This document shows, in pieces, positions 45,998-54,682 of a stretch of 54,682 bases of DNA; positions within the stretch are counted from its first letter, which is position 1, and each line of letters starts with the position of its first letter. Position numbers and translations under genes: made by a program. The DNA comes from Pelistega indica. Its GTDB lineage: Bacteria; Pseudomonadota; Gammaproteobacteria; Burkholderiales; Burkholderiaceae_B. The stretch spans positions 1 through 54,682 of the forward strand of contig NZ_AYSV01000009.1 of NCBI RefSeq assembly GCF_000506865.1, given 5' to 3'. The notes beneath the pieces were generated by a model. It made no database searches. It worked only from the letters and a program-made list of their open reading frames with translations, and had not been told where the DNA came from.

Positions 45998-47629
45998 ATG
46001 GCAGACTTTGATACTGATTTAACGCAAAATGCGGCAAATTTTATTCCTCTTACGCCTGTGGATTTTATTCGTCGTGCGGCAGAGGTATATGGTCATCGAC
46101 AAGCGATTGTACATGGTGATTTGCGTCAGACATGGAGACAAACTTATGATCGTTGTCGTCAATTAGCTGCGGCACTAAGACAACGAGGCATCAAGCGTAA
46201 TTCTACAGTTGCTGTACTTCTATATAATACTCCCGCCATGGTTGAGGCACACTTTGGTGTGCCTATGTCTGGTGGCGTGCTTTGTTCGCTAAATGTACGA
46301 TTAGATACAGAAGCGTTAATTTTTTGTTTACAGCATGGAGAAGCTGAAATTTTACTTGCAGATAGTGAATTTGCTCCCCATATTCCTCAGATAAAAAAAG
46401 CATGTCCTAATCTGACAATTATTCAAGTAAACGATAATCTAGGTCCGACAGATGTCGAAGATTTCTCTGATATCACTTACGAAGATTTATTGAATGAAGC
46501 GCAGGATTTAACGAATTGGGTGATGCCAGAAAATGAATGGGATGCGATTGCACTTAACTATACGTCTGGCACCACGGGCAATCCTAAGGGAGTTGTGTAT
46601 CATCACCGAGGGGCTGCGTTAAATGCTATTTCACAAATTCTTGAGTGGGATATGCCTAAGTTCCCTAATTATTTATGGACATTGCCATTATTTCATTGTA
46701 ATGGTTGGTGCATGGCATGGGCAATTGCAGCACGTGCTGGGGTTAATGTATGCTTAAGAAAGTTTGAACCTAAACTATGTTTTGATTTAATTCGCCAACA
46801 TCATGTGACACATTATTGTGCAGCACCTGTGGTACACGCGGCATTAGCGAATGCACCAGAGGCGTTGAAAGCTGGTATTAATCACCAAGTTAAAGGTCAA
46901 GTGGCTGGAGCTGCTCCGCCAGAAGCTATTTTGGCAAATATGGAAAAAATGGGATTTGATATTAGCCATGTATATGGATTAACGGAAGTTTACGGTCCTT
47001 CAGCGGTATGTGCTGAACAAGAAGAATGGGCTGACTTGCCTGTATCAGAAAGAGCTGCCTTAAAAGCACGTCAAGGTGTACGTTATCATTTACAAGGTGA
47101 TGTGGATGTACTAGATCCTGTTACGATGGAGCCTGTTAAAGCTGACGGTCAAACGTTTGGTGAAATTATGTTCCGTGGCAATATTGTCATGAAAGGATAT
47201 TTGAAAAATAAAAAAACGACGGATGAGTCATTTGCGGGGGGATGGTACCATACAGGTGATTTGGCGGTAAAATATCCTGATGGCTATGTCCAAATTAAAG
47301 ATCGTTCAAAAGATATTATTATTTCGGGTGGGGAAAATATTTCTTCACTGGAAGTTGAAGATGTTATCTATAAATTCCCTGGTGTGGCTACTTGTGCCGT
47401 CGTTGCCCTAAATGATGAAAAGTGGGGTGAAGTACCTGTCGCGTTTATTGAGCTTAAAGATGATGCCCCTCCAGTGACGGAAGAGGAAATCATTGAATAC
47501 TGCCGTGAACATATGGCAAAATTCAAAGCACCTAAAAAGGTTGTTTTTGGCGAGTTACACAAAACAGCGACTGGTAAAATTCAGAAATTTGAATTACGTA
47601 AACAAGCGTCTGAGTTATTTGGTAGTTAA
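45998..47629 (+). CDS. Acyl-CoA synthetase (AMP-binding family)
   Basis: A 543-residue adenylate-forming ligase that activates a carboxylic acid as acyl-AMP, then as the CoA thioester. The start has a near-perfect AAGGAGGG. Core motifs are YTSGTTGNPKGVVYHHRG (P-loop), VYGLTEVYGP, YHTGDLAV, DRSKDIIISGGENIS and the catalytic lysine in KTATGKIQKFELR. It resembles fatty-acid and methylmercaptopropionate-type ligases; chain-length preference cannot be read. It stands alone and could serve the short-chain acids imported by the AtoE-like permease, which is speculation. Confidence 0.9.
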   Translation: MADFDTDLTQNAANFIPLTPVDFIRRAAEVYGHRQAIVHGDLRQTWRQTYDRCRQLAAALRQRGIKRNSTVAVLLYNTPAMVEAHFGVPMSGGVLCSLNVRLDTEALIFCLQHGEAEILLADSEFAPHIPQIKKACPNLTIIQVNDNLGPTDVEDFSDITYEDLLNEAQDLTNWVMPENEWDAIALNYTSGTTGNPKGVVYHHRGAALNAISQILEWDMPKFPNYLWTLPLFHCNGWCMAWAIAARAGVNVCLRKFEPKLCFDLIRQHHVTHYCAAPVVHAALANAPEALKAGINHQVKGQVAGAAPPEAILANMEKMGFDISHVYGLTEVYGPSAVCAEQEEWADLPVSERAALKARQGVRYHLQGDVDVLDPVTMEPVKADGQTFGEIMFRGNIVMKGYLKNKKTTDESFAGGWYHTGDLAVKYPDGYVQIKDRSKDIIISGGENISSLEVEDVIYKFPGVATCAVVALNDEKWGEVPVAFIELKDDAPPVTEEEIIEYCREHMAKFKAPKKVVFGELHKTATGKIQKFELRKQASELFGS

Positions 47630-47645
47630 TATTTTTATCTTGAGA

Positions 47646-48568
47646 CTAAGAGTTGGATAATATTATCTGACTCTTAGACCTATATTGATGTTTAATGTAT
47701 AGCGCATAAGATTTGATCAGAGTGCTTAAGGAAATTAGCAGACATATTAGCGCGATATAATAAACAGCTAAGGGGTTACTGATCATTTTTTTTATTAATG
47801 CAATAGCACTACCAGTGAATAAAATAATAAAGAAAGGATAATATTTTGGATTAGCTATCCATGACCATATATGATATTTTTGATTGGTCAAAATCCCAAG
47901 GGCCGCACAAAAATAGCCAATCGTACAGCCGATCAAGACATCAAGAGGATAATGAGCTCCTATTGCAACTCTTGATAGTGCTAAACCTAGCCCAATGATG
48001 ATAAATATAATAAACCACGTAAGTTTATTGGTAAGGTTTTTAGGGCGAAGAGCAAATACCAATACAAATAATGTTGTCGCTATAGTTATTGAGTGTCCAG
48101 AGGGTAGGCTATTAAAACCTTTATAGACTTCGCCAATAACAACAAACTCTTCTTGACTAAACATTTGTGCAGGTCGTGGCATCTCGAAAAGGCGTTTCAG
48201 ACCGTTAGATAAAATTGCAGAGCAAATTGAAGCTGATGCTAGAGCCTCCCATATTTTAGGTAAATACACAAGCACCAGACTTAATAGAGAGAAAGCAATT
48301 AACACATTACCTAGCTGCGTTAAGTTATATTGCAACTGAGGAAATTGGGAGAGCTTTGCATTTAAATACAAGAAAATAGGTTTTTGAAGCTCAGCATATT
48401 TTACTGGTGAAAAGCGTGGTAGTGAAATAGAACACCTATTACGAGACATAGTATAAGAATAGGTGGTATGAGAGAGTAACTATTGAGGGTATTTAAATTA
48501 TGGGCGATTTTATTTGCCAATAATGGAGTAGTTGAAGGCGAAAGGTTTTTTTTCCCATAAAAAAACAT
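47646..48568 (-). pseudogene. PAP2-family membrane phosphatase, probable frame break near the N terminus
   Basis: A lipid-phosphatase-type protein with the PAP2 signature: KRLFEMPRP, SLPSGHSIT and SRVAIGAHYPLD, between about six membrane helices. The continuous frame runs 48449 to 47646 (267 residues) but starts without a clear ribosome site. In another frame upstream, an ATG at 48568 with GGGGA five to six bases before it encodes a first membrane segment (SLIPPILILCLVIGVLFHYH) that stops where the main frame is already open. One extra T in the TTTT after HYHA would fuse them to about 306 residues. Substrate unknown; relatives dephosphorylate undecaprenyl-PP or lipid A. Confidence 0.78.
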
Positions 48569-48800
48569 GGCTATTCCCCAATAGTCATTTGAAAAAGATT
48601 AAAAATATGGTTTGAAGCTTTTTTGCTCTTTATATTTCTTATGCACAAAAAGTAATAGTATTAGTAGTGCTAATTTTTTGATGTAATATTAAACGAATTT
48701 ATGATGAAATACCACTCATTTAAGGGATATGAGTAATTTTTAAATGTCATCTAATGAGATTTAACCATAATTATGTATGTAGTTGTTCATACGAGATATT
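48569..48800. other. AT-rich intergenic spacer
   Basis: No open frame, tRNA or clear hairpin stands out between the PAP2 gene start and the Rpn nuclease stop. The DNA is markedly AT-rich. Promoter of the PAP2 gene is presumably within it. Confidence 0.5.
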
Positions 48801-49770
48801 TTAGAGCTGCTTAATTTTTTCTGCAGAAAGTCCGGTGACTTTTTGGATAAGTGTTATGTCCATCCCCTCTGTTTTGAGGCTCTTCGCTACTTGAGTTAAG
48901 CCTTCAAGTTTACCTTCAGCCATTCCACTTGTATAGCGTTCATCTAATGCAATAAGGTGATTCCAATGGTATTTATTACGGCGAATAAAGTCCTCAAACT
49001 CTTGCGCCGTCATTTGAGCAGTATTGGCTTTTTGAAAGATTTCTCTAAAGGTCTTATCAAGCGTTAGTGATTCAGGCATGGTCTCTATTTCTCCGAGGTA
49101 GTTAATAAGATAAAGCCAAGCATCTAGGCGACTATGCTGATAGTCTAACTGATTTTTTTTTAATTTTTGGGAGTTCCAGAAAAATAAGATTGAGTTTTGA
49201 GCTAATAGCCGTTCCTGTATCTAAATCATTCAGTCTGGCATGACTAATAAAGCTGTCTTTCTCAAAATAGATAAAGTTAACAAATGAAATCACATAGACT
49301 GGCTCAAGTGGCTTATGCCAATTGCTCTGAGTATTGAGTTGCTTATTCATGGACGTTATCCCATAGGCAAGGGCACGGTCAATATAGTGTGGCTGCTTGA
49401 TATTTTGCATTTCGATGATCAGATGTGTGTTATCGCTGGTGGTGCAATAGATATCAAAGATAACATTACGATTGTCTAATTGCTCACCGATTTGTTCGGT
49501 ATTGTTAAAGGTCAGGTCGATAATGGGCGGCTCTTTGCCTTGCAGAATGGCATTGAGGAGGTCAATCAACAAAGGCTTGTGTTTTTCTTGACCGAACATC
49601 CATTTAAAGACCCAATCCGTTTTAAGACTAAGGATAGGCGGTAGAGAGGGAATAGGTGTAGTGATATTTTCTGATGTATTGGGTGTGATAATTTGAGTAG
49701 TTGATGTTGTCTTACTCGTGGTTGTAAATAGAGAATTATCTAAAGAAGATGAAGGTATTTTGTCAGTCAT
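48801..49770 (-). pseudogene. Rpn-family recombination-promoting nuclease (PD-(D/E)XK), frame broken at an A9 tract
   Basis: A relative of RpnA-type nucleases (transposase_31 / PDDEXK_2 family). After a Ser/Thr-rich N terminus, SLKTDWVFKWMFGQEKHKPL opens the nuclease fold, with FDIYCTTSDNTHLIIEMQNI carrying the catalytic D-x(n)-E-x-Q pattern. The first frame ends at 49132 after a minus-strand A9 run (49153-49161). With A8 it reads NQLDYQHSRLDAWLYLINYL and continues through MPESLTLDKTFREIF to a C-terminal helical tail ending at 48801, about 322 residues. Such genes spread horizontally and often occur in many decayed copies. Confidence 0.82.
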
Positions 49771-50164
49771 AAGTGTGAGTTTCTATTGGATAACAAAGAA
49801 TAAAAAATTATTTATTTATGCTAAAGTGAATAGTACTGACTGACAATTAGACAAAAATATCCGTAGAGGAAGATTATGTGATGAATGACAGAGCTTGTTA
49901 AAGGAAGAACGTTTTTTATAAGTCTTTATATTAATGATAGATAAAATATTCTATCAGAATATTGTTGTCTAAGAGTTATTTTTTGTTTTTGAGTATTTAT
50001 TCTCACAATGAAACAATAAAATTACGTAACTATTAGACAAAACAAGAGGCTTTAAAAGATGTGCTGCGTAATATTTTCATCTAATGGCAATAACTATCCT
50101 AGCGTTAGTTATCTTTTTCAAATCTCATTTATAATCGTATCAATTGTAACTATGTTGACCGATT
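49771..50164. other. AT-rich intergenic region between divergent rpn and addB-like genes
   Basis: About 390 bases without a convincing coding frame, tRNA or repeat. It must hold promoters for both flanking genes. Confidence 0.5.
50130..50135 (+). promoter_or_regulatory. Putative -10 element for the AddB-like gene
   Basis: A perfect TATAAT (TTTATAATCG) 30 bases before the ATG at 50165; the -35 region is weak. Inference. Confidence 0.4.
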
Positions 50165-52799
50165 ATGACTGTTTTTACGCCCTTATCTCTTACTGAGTTA
50201 TCGTCATTACCTCCCACGCAGACAACCCTTATTACCGCTAATAATCGTCTAGCGATGTTTATGAAAAAGCTGTTATTGCAACAGCGGGCGGCTGATGTGA
50301 AGGTGATTAGTCTACCTACGATTATGCCTTATAAAGCATGGTTTCAGCAGTTAGCAACGACGTTAAATTTTCAGCAAGTGGAGATGCCTATTGTGCTTAA
50401 TGAGATGGCACAGCAATGGTATTGGCGACAAGCATTACAAACGGCATTAAAAAATAGTGATGAGCCTTTGGTGAATATGGCAGCGGCAGCGGTCTCCTTG
50501 AATCAGGCACATAGTTTGGAGACAGAATGGGGGATTGAGGTTAGGGCGGATGAGGTCAATCCTGAATATACAGCGTTTTGTGAATGGCGTCAGCAATATC
50601 AACAGTTATTGGCGGCATTGCCTGCGTGGGATACGCCTGTTTTGGCAACACAGCTGCAGCAAGCGATTCAAGAGGGTAAATTAAAAGCACCTGCACATAT
50701 TGTATTGTTAGGTTTTTATAGTTTAAGTGCGTATCAACAGCGTCTGCTCGAAGTGTGTATTGCTAATGGAAGCAAGGTTTATCAATTAGTATTACATCGT
50801 GAAAAGGCTCAATCGATAGAGGTATATCGTGCCGAGGATTCGTATCAAGAAATGTTATCAGCATTGATGTGGGCAGCACAGTATATTCAACGCAATCCTA
50901 CGCATAAAGTCGCTTTAGTCGTGCCAGACTTACAGCATTCCGCCCCGCAACTTCGGCGCTTGCTCACGCTGATGTTTAAGGATACGGTATTGGATCAGCA
51001 GTGGCATATAGCGGTAGGGCGACCGTTAAGTGAATGGGGATTGGTACGTTCTGTGCTAGCGTGGTTCCGACTATTAGTACGTTTTCAACAAGGTGCAGTG
51101 GTGCTGGCGGATGTGGGTAATGCTTTGTTAAATGCAGAGTTTGCGTTTGACTCGTATTATCGTGAACGGTTGGCAATGTGGGATTGTACCTTGCGTTCTG
51201 GTACATCGGTAAAATTATCGTACAACGCTTTTTCTGATGAGTTATCAAAAATTCATCCTAGTCATGCTCAGGCTTTTCAAACGAGTATCGATACATGGTC
51301 TATGAAAAAAAGAACCTGTGCAGAGTGGGTGCAGGTGTATCAAGAGACCTTAAAATCCTTTTCTTTTCCGAGTGGTTTCTCATTAAATAGTATTAATTAT
51401 CAGCTTTGTCAGGCATTTGAACAAGCGATGAAAGCCTTTTCTGTGTTAGATGAAATGCTACCTGCGTTGGGTGCAGATGAAGCCTTATCGTTATTTGAGC
51501 AACACCTTGGGCAAACTATGTTCCAAGGACAGCGCCCAGCTAATGTCGTACTCGATATCGTGGGGTTATATGAAATAGAGGGAGGGCAATGGGATGCTGT
51601 GTGGGTATCGGGGTTAACGGATAATGTGCTACCTCAAATTTCCAATCCTAATCCCTATTTGCCTATACGCAGTCAGCGTAGAGCACATGTGATGCATGCA
51701 ACGCCAGAAAGTGAAATGGCATGGGCAACACAAGTTTTTGAGGCGATATTGCATAGTGCACCCTTAGTCGTATTTAGTTATCCGAGTCTCAAAGGTGAAG
51801 AAATTTTACGTCACAGTAGTTTTTTAAGCCCTTATCTAGCGACACAAAAAAAACTTGCCAATACAGCATATTAAGTCTGCTCAAGACGTTGTGTTAGAAA
51901 AAATAATAGATGATTGTGGCTTGCCGATGCAAGGGCATGTTGAGGGTGGATATCACACCTTAGAGAAGCAATCCATCAATCCACTATGGGCATATGCTGT
52001 GCTGCGGTTACAGCTAGAAACGCTACCTGATTATCCTGAGACTGAATTGACATCTCTAGTAAAAGGTAATTTTTTACATAAGGTGATGGAGTTGTTTTAT
52101 TTTACAGGGTGTCACCAAAGTAAGCTTCAAGATAAAGAATGGGTTACTCAGCAGTTACAGCAAGCCTTAGAGACGGCAGGTCAGACAGAATTATCACATC
52201 TAAGCTCTCCGACATTAAGAGCATTAACGATAGAGCGTGCTCGTGATCTTGTCTTGCAATTAATTGACTATGATGCCGAAAAGCGTTTGCCATTTAAGAT
52301 TAGGGAAACGGAAAGACGTTATATGTTGGAAGAAGAGGGATTGCACTTTACCTTCAAAGTGGATCGTATTGATGAAAATGAGAAAGAGCATTTGATTTTT
52401 ATTGATTACAAAACAGGAAGTTTGGAATCTGCGTCAGAATACAAAAAGCACTGGTTGGATCGTGAGCGCTTAAAAAATCTGCAATTACCTTTATATGCAT
52501 CGCTGTTAAAGATTGCTCCTGCGGCTGATGTAGATGGGGTGGCATTTAGTAGTCTCTCTCGGCAAAAAGAATATTATGTGGGCCTCTGGCAAAATCTTTA
52601 TGCTCATAATCAAAATGACAGAGCATTGATTAACGCTGAGCAGTGGATAGAAATCACAGACAAATGGCAGTCTACGTTATTGTTGTTATTCCAAGAAATA
52701 GCAAGAGGTGAGGCTAAAAATCGCTACTTGGACGTCGATGATATGAGGCATTGTAATGTGTTGCCATTTTTAAGATTACATGAGACAGAGGAGGAATAA
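50165..52799 (+). pseudogene. AddB-like PD-(D/E)XK DNA repair nuclease, frame broken at an A8 tract
   Basis: A roughly 878-residue protein of the betaproteobacterial family related to AddB and the RecC/AddB inactivated-helicase plus nuclease proteins. The N-terminal part has TLITANNRLAMFMKKLL and SLPTIMPYKAW, and a degenerate helicase-like middle (VALVVPDLQHSAPQLRRLL, IVGLYEIEGGQWDAVWVSGL). The first frame stops at 51874 after an A8 run (51846-51853). With A7 it continues as NLPIQHIKSAQ into the nuclease domain: GNFLHKVMELFY (His motif), FKVDRID and IFIDYKTGSLES (catalytic Asp-x(n)-Lys). It precedes a UvrD/RecB-like helicase by one base, forming a presumptive double-strand-break resection pair. 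Confidence 0.85.
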
Positions 52800-52800
52800 T

Positions 52801-54682
52801 ATGACGAAGCAAGCGACTGACCATATCGCACGGAGGCAAGCGGTTAATCCTCATCATTCTTATATTGTGCAAGCACCAGCAGGATCGGGGAAAACGGAAT
52901 TATTGACGGATAGAATTTTGTCCTTATTAGCGATTGTCAATAGACCCGAAGATATTTTGGCAATTACCTTTACGCGTAAGGCAGCGGCTGAGATGAAAGA
53001 TCGTGTGATGAAAAAGCTAGAACAAGCGCGATCAAATGAACAGCCTGTACCTGAACACCAACAAGACTCAAGAGAAAAAGCATTGGCTGTGTTACAGAGA
53101 GATAGTGAGCTTAATTGGTCTTTGCTAGATAATCCAAGCCGTTTACGTATTCAGACGATAGACTCTTTTGCTCAATCCTTAGTCAGAATGACACCGAGCT
53201 TATCTGGTGCCGGGGCAGGGTTAAGTCCTCAAGAGTCGGCAGAGTCATTGCATCGAAAAGCGGTACAAAAAACATTTTCACAATTAGATTCTCAAGAGAA
53301 TGTGCGTGTGGTGTTATCCCATCTTGATGTAGAGGTGGAAAAATTCCATTCTTTATTAGTTCTGATGTTAGATAAACGGCAAGGTTGGATATCATTAGCA
53401 CAAGAACCAGCACTAGCGTTAACAAAGATGATGGAGACGCTTAACAATATTATTGAGCAAAATCTCAAGCGCTTAGATACCTTGCTACCAGTGGGGTGGT
53501 TTTCTTATTTATCGCCTATTTTGCCTGAGGCGGCTCAGACCCTACATCAATATTTACTGGATAAAGGTAAAGATCCAAAAGAGAATCCATTAAAAATTTT
53601 TAAGCAATGGTCTGGAGAGCCGTTTACGCATAGCATTGACGATATCGAAAAATGGCAGGCATTATGCTTTTTCTTGGCGACGGATAAGGGACCTATTCGG
53701 AGAGATTTGAGGGTTACAAGTGGTATCGCACCGACAGCTCCGTTTAAAAAGGGCTTGGTAGAGTGGTTTGAAACTTTAGACGAGCGTTTGGTCGATGTAA
53801 TCAGTGATGTTAAAAGCTTGCCAACACAATTAATTGATGCTGAAAATATTACCTTATTCCAACATTTTTTTGAGTGCTTATTGCAATGTGAACATAACTT
53901 GCAAAAAGTATTTCAAGAGGAAGGGGTGGTTGATTTTACAGAAATCTCACAACGCGCGTTGCGTGCGTTAGGTAGCCAAGAAGCTCCAACAGAGATGTTA
54001 TTAAAAATCGATGCAGATTTAAAGCATATTCTGATTGATGAATTTCAAGATACAAGTTTTGCACAAAAAGAGTTATTAGATCTCATTACTTCAGGATGGT
54101 CTGTGGGTGATGGTCGTACCTTATTTTTAGTTGGCGATCCCATGCAATCCATCTATCGTTTTCGCAATGCGGAAGTGAGTTTATTTCTGACATTAGCTGA
54201 AAAAGCCGCCAAAAATACAGGACTTCCTGAGGCAGAAAAACAAGTAGTATTGGGTAATGTGGTGATGGACTTACTGCACTTAAAAGAAAATTTCCGCTCA
54301 GATGCTGGTGTAGTGGATTGGGTGAATCATATGTTTAAACAGGTGTTCCCCTCTGACAATCAGCCATCGCTAGGGGCAATTAGCTATACGGATTCACATC
54401 CCTTTAAACCCGCAAAGGAGGCAAATGCAGTTCAGTATTATCCATTTAACTTCACCAAACAAAGTGGAGATGAAGGTAAAGAACAAGCATTAAAGCAGGC
54501 GGTGTATAAAGCCGTAGCGTTGGTGCAAAATGTATTGGAGCAAAATAAAGCGTCTGAGAAAGAAAAGAACGGTGGCTGTATTAGTGCGTTCGCGTTAACA
54601 AGCAGTTTAGAAGGGTTGGACAGAAGCCTTGAACCAAGCCAATATCCCTGTTCAAGCGGTAAAATGGTGCCATTAGCACAGA
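52801..54682 (+). CDS. UvrD/RecB-like helicase-nuclease (AddA-type), 5' part, runs off the window
   Basis: About 627 codons of a superfamily 1A helicase. Q-motif and Walker A VQAPAGSGKTELLTDRIL (Lys 31), motif Ia ITFTRKAAAEMKDRV, motif Ic RIQTIDSF, Walker B HILIDEFQDTS (about 409-419), motif III LVGDPMQSIYRFR (about 444-456) and motif IV LKENFRS (about 494-500) are all present. The long insertion between motifs Ic and II is typical of AddA/RecB. The C terminus with a likely nuclease domain is outside. In the last 120 bases the expected VAVLVRS and WTEALNQANIPVQAVK appear in two other frames, so several indels lie at 54570-54660. Partner is the AddB-like protein just upstream. Confidence 0.9.
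   Translation, partial: MTKQATDHIARRQAVNPHHSYIVQAPAGSGKTELLTDRILSLLAIVNRPEDILAITFTRKAAAEMKDRVMKKLEQARSNEQPVPEHQQDSREKALAVLQRDSELNWSLLDNPSRLRIQTIDSFAQSLVRMTPSLSGAGAGLSPQESAESLHRKAVQKTFSQLDSQENVRVVLSHLDVEVEKFHSLLVLMLDKRQGWISLAQEPALALTKMMETLNNIIEQNLKRLDTLLPVGWFSYLSPILPEAAQTLHQYLLDKGKDPKENPLKIFKQWSGEPFTHSIDDIEKWQALCFFLATDKGPIRRDLRVTSGIAPTAPFKKGLVEWFETLDERLVDVISDVKSLPTQLIDAENITLFQHFFECLLQCEHNLQKVFQEEGVVDFTEISQRALRALGSQEAPTEMLLKIDADLKHILIDEFQDTSFAQKELLDLITSGWSVGDGRTLFLVGDPMQSIYRFRNAEVSLFLTLAEKAAKNTGLPEAEKQVVLGNVVMDLLHLKENFRSDAGVVDWVNHMFKQVFPSDNQPSLGAISYTDSHPFKPAKEANAVQYYPFNFTKQSGDEGKEQALKQAVYKAVALVQNVLEQNKASEKEKNGGCISAFALTSSLEGLDRSLEPSQYPCSSGKMVPLAQ

Noticed and set aside
1-54682. CRISPR arrays, rRNA or prophage modules
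   Set aside because: No regularly spaced repeats, rRNA-like sequence or phage structural genes were seen on either strand.

Overview
The window reads as a chromosomal segment of an AT-rich (roughly 60% A+T by eye) betaproteobacterium, most likely a low-GC member of the Alcaligenaceae (Burkholderiales). This rests on gene order (dusB-fis-purH-ruvC-ruvA; rne/rluC divergent; yceD-rpmF-plsX-fabHDG-acpP-fabF; mucD-lepA-lepB-rnc-era-recO; an AddB-like nuclease beside a UvrD/RecB-like helicase) and on the protein families. Genus cannot be settled from sequence alone. Almost everything is core genome. I see no rRNA, tRNA, CRISPR array or prophage.

Layout. 1-512: right end of a decayed IS66-family element, 58 bases beyond ruvB. 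570-8711 (minus): dusB-fis-purH-ruvC-ruvA and ruvB, with a DctPQM TRAP transporter lying between ruvA and ruvB. 8811-11077: a CtaG-like membrane protein and an AtoE-type short-chain fatty acid permease sharing a terminator. 11289-14376 (minus): RNase E, split by a one-base shift, behind a structured leader of about 470 nt. 15008-19563: rluC, a HAD phosphatase, msrQ, an AmiD-like amidase, an RsmI-like methylase and maf. 19718-26512: fatty acid and phospholipid initiation block. 26617-33010: mucD-lepA-lepB-rnc-era-recO. 33077-36456: DUF1543, a MuiA-like DUF4139 protein and a BamE/OmpA lipoprotein. 36678-40126: a Fur-box-controlled iron-type ABC transporter ending in a pseudoazurin-like cupredoxin. 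40310-45814: ATP-grasp ligase, BI-1 protein, holC, pepA, lptF and an unknown gene. 45998-49770: acyl-CoA ligase, PAP2 phosphatase and an Rpn-family nuclease. 50165-end: the AddB-like/UvrD-like recombination pair.

The dominant anomaly is that at least eleven genes are broken by single-base shifts while both halves keep family-typical sequence: IS66 transposase, rne, maf, lepB, the iron-binding protein, pseudoazurin, holC, lptF, the PAP2 protein, the Rpn nuclease and the AddB-like protein, plus scrambled frames in the last 120 bases. Many shifts sit in homopolymers of 6 to 9 bases, and genes normally essential (lepB, lptF) are hit. Residual sequencing indels are the simplest reading; transcriptional slippage or real decay remain possible for individual genes, most interestingly rne. 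The best candidate for an under-described system is the Fur-controlled transporter plus cupredoxin operon.
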